From positions 62,001-126,000 of the forward strand of contig CASGEL010000007.1 in NCBI GenBank assembly GCA_949300485.1: a stretch of 64,000 nt of DNA. The letters run 5' to 3'. Shown here in pieces: positions 54,192-62,972 of this stretch. The notes under the pieces are model-generated. The model saw nothing but the letters and a program-made list of their open reading frames with translations. It had not been told where the DNA came from and ran no database searches. Both the position numbers and the translations under genes were made by a program. This stretch comes from an uncultured bacterium (GTDB taxonomy: Bacteria > Cyanobacteriota > Vampirovibrionia > Gastranaerophilales > Gastranaerophilaceae). Every line of letters starts with the position of its first letter. Positions within the stretch are counted from its first letter, which is position 1.

Positions 54192-54653
54192 ATGCACAAA
54201 TGTGAACACTATACAGATTCTATATATTACCTGTTAGAACAAACTGCAAAATACTGCAGATACCTTGGTATACAAATGTTCCAAAAATTAAATATACATA
54301 TAACAATGGATGAATTTGCAGCTTTAGATGTTATCCAAGTAAATGATGGAATCTGTCAAAGAGAATTAGCTAAATTGATATTAAAAGACAGACCGAGCAC
54401 AGGGAGAATTTTAAACTCTTTAGAAGAAAAGGGTTATATAAAAAGATTTGTTGATACTAAAAACAACAGACTTGTAAGAAGAATGACCCTAACAGAAAAA
54501 GGGAAACAAACAACACAAGAAATTACTAGAATTATAAAAAGTCATATGGAAAAATTACCGAAAGTTTTTTCAGATGAAGATAAAGAAAATTTAATGTCTT
54601 CATTGAAGCAATTTAGAGAAAGTTTAGAAAAAGAAGTAGCAATGAATATATAA
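54192..54653 (+). CDS. MarR-family transcriptional repressor
   Basis: 153 aa winged helix. Seen: ITMDEFAALDVIQVNDGICQRELAKLILKDRPSTGRILNSLEEKGYIKRFVDTKNNRLVRRMTLTEKG, the MarR recognition helix and wing (described by residues about 42-115). TAATAT six bases before ATG, no Shine-Dalgarno. First gene of the marR-emrA-emrB operon. Confidence 0.92.
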   Translation: MHKCEHYTDSIYYLLEQTAKYCRYLGIQMFQKLNIHITMDEFAALDVIQVNDGICQRELAKLILKDRPSTGRILNSLEEKGYIKRFVDTKNNRLVRRMTLTEKGKQTTQEITRIIKSHMEKLPKVFSDEDKENLMSSLKQFRESLEKEVAMNI

Positions 54654-54666
54654 AAGAGGTTATAAC

Positions 54667-55686
54667 ATGGAAGAAAAAAATCAAAATATTGAAAATACTG
54701 AAAATAAAGAGAGTACTGAAGTAAAAGAAAAACCAAAAGGGGTAAAAAGAAGGATTGCAGCAATTGTTGGTGTTATTGTTGTTATAATAGTAGCTTTTTA
54801 TATTGCTCATGAACTTCATTTTCAATCTACAGATGATGCTTATGTTGAAACAACAACAGTAAATGTTTCTCCAAGAATTTCAGGTCAGATTGAAGAAGTA
54901 TTCATTACAGATAACCAACATGTTAAAGCAGGTGATTTAATTGCAATTATTGATGATGATGATTATAAAATAAAACTTGAACAAGCTGAATCTAATTATG
55001 AAAAAATTAAACTTGATCAATCAAATGCAAAAGCAAATTTGGTTGCTGCACAATCAAATATAGAATTAGCAAAAAGAGATTTAGACAGATATAGAAACTT
55101 ATATGAACAAGGAGCTGTATCAAAACAAACTTTCGATTCTGCTCAAGTTAACTATGATAATGCCCAGGCTGGATTAACTCAAGCAAAACAAGCTCTTTTC
55201 TCAGATAAAAATGGGCAAACTGTTGCAGATACTAATTTAAGATCTGCAAAAGCAGCAAGAGATCAAGCAGCATTAGATTTATCTTATACAAAGATTTACG
55301 CACCACAATCAGGAACAGTTTCTTCCAGAAGAGTTGAAAAGGGAATGTGGGTTTCAGCTGGTTCACCTTTATTCACTTTAGTACCGGAAGAAGTTTGGGT
55401 TGTTGCTAATTTCAAAGAAAATCAATTAAGATATATGAAACCTGGTCAACCTGTTGAAATAAAAGTGGATACTTATCCAAATAAAAGATTTAAAGGTAAA
55501 GTCGATAGTATTCAAAGAGCTTCTGGAGCAAAATCAAGCTTATTCCCACCTGAAAATGCTGTTGGTTCATTTGTAAAAATAGTACAAAGAATACCTGTTA
55601 AAATAGTATTTACAGAAAAAATTAATCCGGACGAATATAATATAGTTCCAGGAATGTCAGTCGTTCCAAAAGTTAAGGTAAAATAA
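54667..55686 (+). CDS. emrA: EmrA-type membrane fusion protein
   Basis: 339 aa periplasmic adaptor. One N-terminal membrane segment IAAIVGVIVVIIVAFYIAHEL, then lipoyl and coiled-coil domains (STDDAYVETTTVNVSPRISGQIEEVF, YAPQSGTVSSRRVEKGMWV) and the family tail NPDEYNIVPGMSVVPKVKV. Links EmrB to the TolC-like channel. AAGAGGT ribosome site, 13 bp after marR. Confidence 0.92.
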   Translation: MEEKNQNIENTENKESTEVKEKPKGVKRRIAAIVGVIVVIIVAFYIAHELHFQSTDDAYVETTTVNVSPRISGQIEEVFITDNQHVKAGDLIAIIDDDDYKIKLEQAESNYEKIKLDQSNAKANLVAAQSNIELAKRDLDRYRNLYEQGAVSKQTFDSAQVNYDNAQAGLTQAKQALFSDKNGQTVADTNLRSAKAARDQAALDLSYTKIYAPQSGTVSSRRVEKGMWVSAGSPLFTLVPEEVWVVANFKENQLRYMKPGQPVEIKVDTYPNKRFKGKVDSIQRASGAKSSLFPPENAVGSFVKIVQRIPVKIVFTEKINPDEYNIVPGMSVVPKVKVK

Positions 55687-55753
55687 TTTAAAATTTTTAG
55701 TACAAAAGAATATCGGCATGTATTTGTCGGTATTCTTTCATAAAGAGGGAAAA

Positions 55754-57325
55754 ATGTCAGAAGAAATAAAAGAAAATGTTGCACAACTAGATGATGACAC
55801 AAAGTATTTGCCTGAAAATCCTTGGATTTCGGCTGTACCAACATTATTAGCAGTTTTTATATATGTAATAGACGGTACAATTGCTAATGTTGCATTACCA
55901 TATATGGCCGGCAGTTTTTCAGCAACAAGAGATGAAAGTATTTGGATATTAACAAGTTATTTAATTGCCAGTGGTATAATAATCCCATCTGTTGGTTTTT
56001 TCTCTAAATTTTTAGGAAGAAAAAACTTTTACGTAATAAGTATTTTACTATTCACAATAGCATCAATGCTCTGCGGCATGGCAAGAAATTTGGGAGAAAT
56101 GGTTGTCTTCAGATTTTTACAGGGTGCCGGCGGAGGAGGAATTTTACCTATATCTCAAGCTATCATGATGGAAAGTTTTCCAAAAGAAAAACGTGGAATG
56201 GCAATGTCAGTATTTGGTATGGGAATAATTATAGCTCCTATTACAGGACCTGTTTTAGGAGGTTGGATTACAGATAATTGGTCATGGCCTTGGATCTTTT
56301 TTATAAACGTTCCTTTCGGATGTATAGCAGCAATTTTAGCACATAAATTATTATTTAATCCGCCTTATGCGCAAAGACAAAAAGGTGTTAAATTAGATGG
56401 TTTAGGTTTTTTCTTTCTAACAATTTGGCTTTTGTGTTTACAAATATTTTTTGATAAAGGTAATAATGCGGATTGGTTTAATGCAACTTGGATATGCTGG
56501 TTATTCGGAGTATCTTGTGTTTCTGGTATATGTTTTTTCATATCACAAATTGTTAGAAAAGATACTTTAGTTGATTTAAGTGTATTTAAAGATAGAAATT
56601 TTGTAATAGGAACTTTTATTCAAGTTGTTATGCAAGCTGTATTATACGCATCATTAGCTATCCTACCTCAATTTTTACAGAGTATGATGGGATATACAGC
56701 ATTTTTAAGCGGTTTTTCAATGATGCCGAGAGGTTTCGGCAGTTTAACAGCTATGATCATATGTGCATTAATTGCAGATAAAGTAGATAAACGAATATTA
56801 GTATGCCTTGGGTTAACTTTTCTTGGAGGAGCAGGTTTATTTTTCGGATTTTTAAATTTACAAATATCAAATATTAATATTATGATACCTAATTATTTTA
56901 TGGGATTAGGAATGGGACTTGCAGGTGTTCCTATTATCAATTTGTCATTGGAAACACTATCAAATTTACAAATGACAAATGCCAGTGGGTTACAAAACCT
57001 GCTTAAAAATATTGGTAGTGCTATAGGCACATCTCTTGTGGCAACAATGCTTACAAGATTCAGCCAAGTTCACCAATATATGATGGTAGGAAAATTAACA
57101 GAATTAAACCCTGCATTTACTGAAAGAGTTCAATCTACAGCTGCAATGTTATCTCAATATACTCATATTTCAGTAGCAAACTACATGGCACAATATTCAC
57201 AATATGCAACGTTATTAAAACAATCAAGCTTATGGGCATATATGGATTCATTCAGAATCTTCGGATTAGCATGTTTGGTATTAATACCTTTATTGTTATT
57301 ATTTAAACGAAGTAAAACTACATAA
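55754..57325 (+). CDS. emrB: EmrB-type MFS multidrug transporter (DHA2)
   Basis: About 523 aa, 14 predicted membrane segments, with DHA2 motifs FIYVIDGTIANVALPYMAG, FLGRKNFYV (motif A), RFLQGAGGGGILPISQAI and GPVLGGWITDNWSWPWIFFINVPFG. Drug/proton antiporter partnering EmrA and a TolC-like protein. The frame opens earlier (55718) but GAGGG precedes this ATG. Confidence 0.94.
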   Translation: MSEEIKENVAQLDDDTKYLPENPWISAVPTLLAVFIYVIDGTIANVALPYMAGSFSATRDESIWILTSYLIASGIIIPSVGFFSKFLGRKNFYVISILLFTIASMLCGMARNLGEMVVFRFLQGAGGGGILPISQAIMMESFPKEKRGMAMSVFGMGIIIAPITGPVLGGWITDNWSWPWIFFINVPFGCIAAILAHKLLFNPPYAQRQKGVKLDGLGFFFLTIWLLCLQIFFDKGNNADWFNATWICWLFGVSCVSGICFFISQIVRKDTLVDLSVFKDRNFVIGTFIQVVMQAVLYASLAILPQFLQSMMGYTAFLSGFSMMPRGFGSLTAMIICALIADKVDKRILVCLGLTFLGGAGLFFGFLNLQISNINIMIPNYFMGLGMGLAGVPIINLSLETLSNLQMTNASGLQNLLKNIGSAIGTSLVATMLTRFSQVHQYMMVGKLTELNPAFTERVQSTAAMLSQYTHISVANYMAQYSQYATLLKQSSLWAYMDSFRIFGLACLVLIPLLLLFKRSKTT

Positions 57326-57331
57326 GATTAT

Positions 57332-57363
57332 AAAAAGACCGGATAATAAATCCGGTCTTTTTT
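57332..57363. terminator. Bidirectional terminator between emrB and ilvE
   Basis: AGACCGGAT/ATCCGGTCT (57336-57344, 57350-57358), five-base loop and T-runs on both strands; shared by the convergent genes. Confidence 0.9.
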
Positions 57364-57376
57364 GAAATAATATAAT

Positions 57377-58414
57377 TTATTCAATTACTTTTATCCAACC
57401 CTTTGGCGCTTCTATTTTACCAAATTGAATACCTGTTAAGGTTTCATATAACTTTTTAGAAACTGGCCCCATTTCATTCATTCCTGAAGGAAAGCAAATC
57501 TCTTTCCCATGATCTACAATTTTTCCAACTGGAGAAATAACAGCAGCTGTACCACACAATCCGCATTCACTAAAATCTTTTAATTCATCAAGCATTATTT
57601 CTCTTTCTTCTGTTTCTAATCCTAAATACTCTTTTGCAACATACATTAATGAACGACGGGTTATTGAAGGTAAAATAGACTCAGATTTAGGTGTTATAAC
57701 TTTATTATCTTTGGTAACAAAGAAGAAATTAGCACCACCTGTTTCTTCAACTTTTGTACGAGTTTTTGCATCAGGATATAAATTTTCATCATAACCTTCT
57801 TTATGAGCAGTTACAATTGCATGCAAACTCATTGCATAATTCAAACCTGCTTTAACATGACCTGTACCATTTGGCGCAGCTCTGTCAAAATCACTGACTT
57901 TTAATGTAATAGGTTTCGCTCCGCCCTTGAAATATGGTCCTACAGGAGATGCAAAAATTCTAAACTGATATTCTGAAGAAGGTTTAACACCCATAACAGG
58001 AGCTGAACCAAACATAAAAGGTCTTAAATATAACGTAGCTCCCGTTCCATATGGCGGAACATATTTTAAATTAGCTTTTACTACTTGAACTACAGCATCT
58101 ACAAACCTGTCAACAGGATATGGAGGCATTTCAAGACGTTTGGCTGTATCAAACATTCTTTGAGCATTTAAATCAGGCCTAAAGATTACAACATGACCAT
58201 CAACTGTTGTATAAGCTTTCATTCCTTCAAAACATGTTTGAGCATATTGTAAAACTCCTGCGCTTTCATTCAAAATAATAGTTTCATCAGAAGTTAAACA
58301 ACCTTCATCCCATTTTCCGTCTTTAAAATTTGAAACAAATCTTTTATCTGTTTTGTAATAACCAAAACCAAGATTTTTCCAATCTATATCAGCTTTTACC
58401 ATTGTAGTCACCAT
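57377..58414 (-). CDS. ilvE: Branched-chain amino acid aminotransferase
   Basis: 345 aa, PLP fold-type IV. Seen: LQYAQTCFEGMKAYTTVDG, PRFMFG-like LRPFMFGSAPVMG, NGTGHVKAGLNYAMSL with the PLP Lys, EETGGANFFFVTKD and ECGLCGTAAVISPVG. Class II BCAT pattern. Makes Leu, Ile and Val. AAAGGA is seven bases before the ATG. Confidence 0.94.
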   Translation of the reverse strand: MVTTMVKADIDWKNLGFGYYKTDKRFVSNFKDGKWDEGCLTSDETIILNESAGVLQYAQTCFEGMKAYTTVDGHVVIFRPDLNAQRMFDTAKRLEMPPYPVDRFVDAVVQVVKANLKYVPPYGTGATLYLRPFMFGSAPVMGVKPSSEYQFRIFASPVGPYFKGGAKPITLKVSDFDRAAPNGTGHVKAGLNYAMSLHAIVTAHKEGYDENLYPDAKTRTKVEETGGANFFFVTKDNKVITPKSESILPSITRRSLMYVAKEYLGLETEEREIMLDELKDFSECGLCGTAAVISPVGKIVDHGKEICFPSGMNEMGPVSKKLYETLTGIQFGKIEAPKGWIKVIE

Positions 58415-58477
58415 AACAATTTCCTTTCCGAGAATATATAAATATTCTCAAAATCAGTCTATATATTTTTTATTACT

Positions 58478-59599
58478 CTATCTTATTTGAACAGGCATTA
58501 TCAAACAGATAAAATCATCTTCACTGTTTGGTTTTAAAACAGTAGCAGATAAACTAGCATTTAAACCTATTATAACTTCATCACTTTCAATAATTCTCAA
58601 TGCATCTAATACAAATTTATAATTAAAAGCAATTAATAATTCTTCAGCAGTATATTGAATATCAATTTTATCTTCAGACTTACCTGAATCAGGAGTATCA
58701 GCAGACAAAGTTAATTCATTATCTGCAAACAACATTTTAACAATACTTGTTTTATCGTTTACCATTACAGAAACTCTTTCTAAAGCTGCAATAAGCTGAG
58801 AAACATTAACTATAGCCTGTTTTGGACTTTCTGACGGTATTAATTGATTATATTTAGGGAACTGACCTTCTAATAATCTTGAAATTGTTAATGTTTTTTC
58901 TGTTTTTAATACTATTGTTGATTTATCTTTACAGATTTTTATTGTTTCATCATCAATAAAAGCTCCCATTTTCATAAATTCATTCAATGTTCTTGAAGGA
59001 ATTATTAATTGAGTTTGCTCAGTTATATCACTATTTATTTTTTCTCTGACTCTTGCTAATCTATTCCCATCAGTTGATGCTATTTCTAAAATACCGTTTG
59101 AAAAATCACAAACAATACCTGATAACAAATTGCTGACTTCATAACTTGCAGCAGCAAAGCCTGCTTGTCTTATAGCTTTTAAAAACGGTTTTAACTCAAC
59201 ATCAAAACATTTAGATTCATCTAATTCATAATTAGAAACTTCTGGCGGAAATTCACTTGCTGAAATTCCTATTATATCAAATTTTGATTTATTACAAGTT
59301 ATAGTTACACTTGTTTCACCATCTTCAAGCTCGAAAGTAACTAAATCATTGCCTAATTTTGATACTATTTCATTTAATTTTCTGGCAGGAAGAGTAATTT
59401 TTCCAGACTGTTCAACTTGGGCATCTACAGTTGTAATAACAGTTAAAACTAAATCTGTTGCAGTCAATTTTACTGTATTATTATCCAAAGCTTCAATCAA
59501 TATATTATATAAAACAGGTTGTACAGCTTTTTGAGAAGTTGCTCGTTCTACTATTTTTATACCGTTATATAAATCCTCTTTCCTGATAATAAATTTCAT
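58478..59599 (-). CDS. dnaN: DNA polymerase III sliding clamp (beta subunit)
   Basis: About 373 aa. Ring-shaped clamp that tethers polymerase III. Seen: MKFIIRKEDLYNGIKIVERATSQ, LTATDLVLTVITTVDA, KFDIIGISASEFPP, DGNRLARVREKI, and the C-terminal LNASLSATVLKPNSEDDFICLIMPVQI. The frame opens two codons earlier at a TTG, but AAGGAG is eight bases before this ATG. It lies immediately left of the putative origin. Confidence 0.95.
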   Translation of the reverse strand: MKFIIRKEDLYNGIKIVERATSQKAVQPVLYNILIEALDNNTVKLTATDLVLTVITTVDAQVEQSGKITLPARKLNEIVSKLGNDLVTFELEDGETSVTITCNKSKFDIIGISASEFPPEVSNYELDESKCFDVELKPFLKAIRQAGFAAASYEVSNLLSGIVCDFSNGILEIASTDGNRLARVREKINSDITEQTQLIIPSRTLNEFMKMGAFIDDETIKICKDKSTIVLKTEKTLTISRLLEGQFPKYNQLIPSESPKQAIVNVSQLIAALERVSVMVNDKTSIVKMLFADNELTLSADTPDSGKSEDKIDIQYTAEELLIAFNYKFVLDALRIIESDEVIIGLNASLSATVLKPNSEDDFICLIMPVQIR

Positions 59600-59792
59600 A
59601 CCCAATACTCCTTAATCAAATTCTATTATAAATATTATAAGATAAATACAGTGAAAAATAAAATAATATCAATATATATTACAAAAAATACACAACTTTG
59701 CCGGAATTAAAAACTTAAATTTTACAGGATAGATAAAATTAGTTCAAAAAACTTTATCTCTGTATAATCAAGGAAAATGTAAAAAATCAGGA

Positions 59793-60071
59793 ATGAGAAT
59801 AAGCGGAGTTTTCGAAAATACTGAATGTTCATTTTTATATGATGAAAAAGGGAAAGTAGTACTAGGATATATTTTTCCCACTGGTAAAACAGGAGAAGCT
59901 TGTTTAAGATCTTTAGCAAAAGTGCTTAAGAATAAATATCCAAATATAACGGCACCTTTACCTGAATTAACAAAATACGGTTTTTTGAAAACTAACATTA
60001 TACTAACAATATATTTATATATTTATATTAATAAAATATACTTCATGATAATAAGGAATAAATATTTGTAG
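59793..60071 (+). CDS. Small hypothetical protein between dnaN and the origin
   Basis: 92 aa, starting MRISGVFENTECSFLYDEKGKVVLGY. The first 66 residues have normal composition (PTGKTGEACLRSLAKVLKNKYPN) while the tail is low-complexity Ile/Tyr/Asn-rich and runs into AT-rich DNA. TATAAT at 59763. Ribosome site weak (CAGGA). Could be real or chance. Confidence 0.4.
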   Translation: MRISGVFENTECSFLYDEKGKVVLGYIFPTGKTGEACLRSLAKVLKNKYPNITAPLPELTKYGFLKTNIILTIYLYIYINKIYFMIIRNKYL

Positions 60072-60240
60072 AAAACTTCTGAAAGTATGATTATACAAGG
60101 TTTTTAAAATGTAGAAAATTTGTAGAAAATCTTTTAGAAAAATTTATAAAATGTAGAAAACTTTTTCATAAATAAAATATAAACAAAATTTATGTTCAAA
60201 ACTTTAAGTTTTCTACATTAATTCTACAAAGTTTTCTACA
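60067..60240. other. oriC: Candidate replication origin: TGTAGAAAA/TTTTCTACA box cluster
   Basis: Exact 9-mers TGTAGAAAA at 60067-60075, 60110-60118, 60121-60129 and 60152-60160 and its complement TTTTCTACA at 60209-60217 and 60232-60240, plus a weaker AATTCTACA at 60220-60228. The complement differs by one base from the cyanobacterial DnaA box TTTTCCACA. Very AT-rich, no gene, and flanked by divergent genes with dnaN on the left. Likely oriC; DnaA itself is not in this window. Confidence 0.7.
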
Positions 60241-60287
60241 AATAAATTTTTATATTATAATTAGAGAGAAGGTAATCGGAGAGGGAT

Positions 60288-62006
60288 ATGGAATTAAAGT
60301 CAAAGTTATTAAATTTTTGGGATAAAATATTGCAATTTTCAGATAAATATGCAGATATTTTAACCTTTTTGGGATTAGCAGTACTTTTTTATTTTATATT
60401 CTTTCACGATATAGGAACATATTCATTAATGGATGTTGATGAAACTAGATATGTAGCTATGGCAAGGGATATGTTTCATTCAAAAGATTTTATGACACTT
60501 TATTTAAATGGTGAGTATTTCTTTGAAAAACCTCCTTTATATTTTTGGCAGGAATGTTTATCTTTTGCTTTGTGGGGTAAAATTAATGAATGGACTGCAA
60601 GATTTCCTGTAGCCTTATTAGGTTTTACTTTTTCAATGGTTGTCTATTTTATTTCAAGGTATTTTATGAATAGGAGATGCGGTGTCTTTACTTCATTAAT
60701 TCTTGCAACATCTTTAGAATTCATTATGCTTGCTAAATATGCTATATTAGATATCGTGTTGACTTTTTATATAGGTATGGCATTAATTTCTTATTTTTCT
60801 GTATATTTTTGCAAAGAAAATCATAAGAAATTTTTCTGGTGGGCATTTTATATCTTTTCCGGATTAGCAGTTATGGCAAAAGGTGTTCCCGGATTTATAG
60901 TTCCTTTTGGAACAGTATTTTTTACATCCATTATGGCTAAGAAGTTTAAAGAAATTTTTAGACCTATATATATGATTCCTGGGATTATATTATTTTTATT
61001 GATAGTTTTACCTTGGCACATATATATGCTTTATAAATACAATCCTTTATTTTTCAATGAATATATTATAAAACATCATATTGAGAGATTTTTTAATACA
61101 GCACATAACGAAATAGGAAGAAAACAGCCGTTTTATTATTATTTTATAGTAGTCTTGTGGGGGTTTATTCCTTGGATATTTTCAATGATTGCTGTGTTTA
61201 TTGATAAGATTAAAAATTGGAATAAATTGCATTATATTGAAAAAATAGAAAATTTTGATTTTAATAAACAGGATAATACTCATAAAATAATTGCATTATG
61301 CTGGGTTACAATTATTTGGATAATGTTTTTCTTCTCCGCATCAAGTACAAAGCTTGTAACATATATATTGCCTATATATTTTCCATTATCAATAATTGTT
61401 GGTTTGATGTGGATGGATTATGTAGATAAGAAAAAACATGAAAAGCCGATAAATATATCAGTTAAAATATTTGGTTGGTTTTGTACAATCTTTGGATTTG
61501 CAGCAATGTTTACTCCACTATATCTGCCTGAGCAGTTAAACCATGATATTGCGGAAATAAGATGGTTTAGTTTGATATGCCTTTTGGTATTCGGTATAGG
61601 AACTTTGCTGTTTGTAAAATTCAAAAAATATATGGGTGTATTTATATTCTATGTTTTGTTTATGACAGTAGTTTCAGCATTTGCAACAGAAGAATTTTTT
61701 GAAGTGGATTATAAATTCGGTCAGCAGGATCTTGTTGAGTTTGCAAAATATGCTAAAGATTATGATTATACAATTTCAGCAAACGGTATGGACAGAAAAT
61801 ATTCACTTTTATATTATAATGATGAAGAAGTTGATTTTAATCCTGAAGATGTTGATATAAAAGTAATAAAAAAAGATTTGGCAAAACCTAAAAATGTAGT
61901 TATCATAAAAAATAAAGTTTTAGAACAAGCAGATAAAAGTCTGGATTTTGAAATAGTCAAAAAAGGCAGACGCTATACTATGATAAAAGGAAAGAGTCAT
62001 AAATAA
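60288..62006 (+). CDS. GT39-family membrane glycosyltransferase (ArnT/PMT type)
   Basis: 572 aa, about 11-12 membrane segments. Seen: LMDVDETRYVAMARDM (catalytic Asp motif), EYFFEKPPLYFW, WGKINEWTARFPVALLG and LAVMAKGVPGFIVPFGTVFF. Enzymes of this class move a sugar from a polyprenyl carrier to lipid A or protein. C-terminal 100 residues are a soluble domain. Acceptor unknown. GGAGAGGG ribosome site. Confidence 0.85.
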   Translation: MELKSKLLNFWDKILQFSDKYADILTFLGLAVLFYFIFFHDIGTYSLMDVDETRYVAMARDMFHSKDFMTLYLNGEYFFEKPPLYFWQECLSFALWGKINEWTARFPVALLGFTFSMVVYFISRYFMNRRCGVFTSLILATSLEFIMLAKYAILDIVLTFYIGMALISYFSVYFCKENHKKFFWWAFYIFSGLAVMAKGVPGFIVPFGTVFFTSIMAKKFKEIFRPIYMIPGIILFLLIVLPWHIYMLYKYNPLFFNEYIIKHHIERFFNTAHNEIGRKQPFYYYFIVVLWGFIPWIFSMIAVFIDKIKNWNKLHYIEKIENFDFNKQDNTHKIIALCWVTIIWIMFFFSASSTKLVTYILPIYFPLSIIVGLMWMDYVDKKKHEKPINISVKIFGWFCTIFGFAAMFTPLYLPEQLNHDIAEIRWFSLICLLVFGIGTLLFVKFKKYMGVFIFYVLFMTVVSAFATEEFFEVDYKFGQQDLVEFAKYAKDYDYTISANGMDRKYSLLYYNDEEVDFNPEDVDIKVIKKDLAKPKNVVIIKNKVLEQADKSLDFEIVKKGRRYTMIKGKSHK

Positions 62007-62024
62007 TTATATCGGAGAGTAATT

Positions 62025-62588
62025 TTGATATCACGTTATAGAGAGTTTTTAAAAGAATTTGATAACATATTAAAAGTAATATACGAAGAACAAAAACAGT
62101 ATATTCATTGTGCAAAAGGCTGCTCTAAATGTTGTGAGAAAGGTGAATATCCATATTCTCAGATGGAATTTGCATATTTAACTCAAGGATATATAAATCT
62201 GCCTCAAAATACAAAAATTCTTGTTCAGCAAAATATTAGAAATCTATTAATGGATAAAAAAGAATTTAAAGGTAAAAGATTTGAACATAAATGTCCGTTT
62301 TTAATAAATGGCGAATGCAGCGTATATGATTATAGAGGTATAATTTGCAGGACATTCGGGCTTTGTTATTATGATGATAAAAATGGTTATGTCAGATTAC
62401 CTGATTGTGTTCATGACGGATTGAATTATTCTGATTTTTATGATGAAGAAACTAATACTTTAAATATAGAAAATGTACCTAAAGTTAATCTTAGAATAGA
62501 CAGAGTTTTGGATAGTACGCTTGCAAACAGTTATGATTTAGATTGCGGTGAAATCAGACCTATGGTTGAGTGGTTTGGCGGTAGATAG
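62025..62588 (+). CDS. YkgJ-type cysteine-cluster protein
   Basis: 187 aa. Seen: CAKGCSKCCEKGEYP, CPFLINGECSVYDYRGIICRTFG and DLDCGEIRP, the CxxxCxxCC...CPxLxxxxCxxYxxRPxxCR pattern of putative zinc- or iron-sulfur-binding YkgJ proteins. TTG start with GGAG upstream. Function unknown. Confidence 0.85.
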   Translation: MISRYREFLKEFDNILKVIYEEQKQYIHCAKGCSKCCEKGEYPYSQMEFAYLTQGYINLPQNTKILVQQNIRNLLMDKKEFKGKRFEHKCPFLINGECSVYDYRGIICRTFGLCYYDDKNGYVRLPDCVHDGLNYSDFYDEETNTLNIENVPKVNLRIDRVLDSTLANSYDLDCGEIRPMVEWFGGR

Positions 62589-62607
62589 AAAAATTTTTAT
62601 ATAAAAA

Positions 62608-62632
62608 TAAAAGACCGAAATTTTCGGTCTTT
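62608..62632. terminator. Bidirectional hairpin terminator
   Basis: AAAGACCGAAA/TTTTCGGTCTTT (62610-62632), with the best T-run on the minus strand. Convergent genes on each side. Confidence 0.8.
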
Positions 62633-62670
62633 GAAATATGCTTTTATTATGTAAATGTAAATTTTATAGT

Positions 62671-62862
62671 TTATTTTTTTACATCATCTTTTATAACAAT
62701 TAAATTATTCATAATTTTCATTGCACATGTAGGAAGAACAACGTGTTCTAAACCGTCAGCAATACCTATTATTTTACCTGCGCCTAAAACAACTTCTTCA
62801 CCTTTGTACATGAATTTGTAGTCTGTATCTCTGTCTGAACGAATAGTAATTTTTTCTGCCAT
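62671..62862 (-). CDS. Small hypothetical protein, 63 aa
   Basis: MAEKITIRSDRDTDYKFMYKGEEVVL then GAGKIIGIADGLEHVVLPTCAMKIMNNLIVI; compact beta-type sequence without signal peptide. AGGGG 11 bases before ATG. No family recognised. Confidence 0.6.
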   Translation of the reverse strand: MAEKITIRSDRDTDYKFMYKGEEVVLGAGKIIGIADGLEHVVLPTCAMKIMNNLIVIKDDVKK

Positions 62863-62972
62863 AAGTAATATACCCCTTCAATACTGGTTACAGTACAGTA
62901 TTATACTCTATTTGAGAATAAAAATCAAGCTTTTATCCTGAAAATCTTGATTTATAAGGCTTTTTAATATAA

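Noticed and set aside
59768-59998. 76-aa minus-strand frame opposite the 59.8-kb gene
   Set aside because: The plus-strand frame has better composition and a TATAAT upstream; the minus frame has no ribosome site.
60067-60240. CRISPR-like repeat array
   Set aside because: Repeats are 9-mers in both orientations with irregular spacing, and there are no cas genes.
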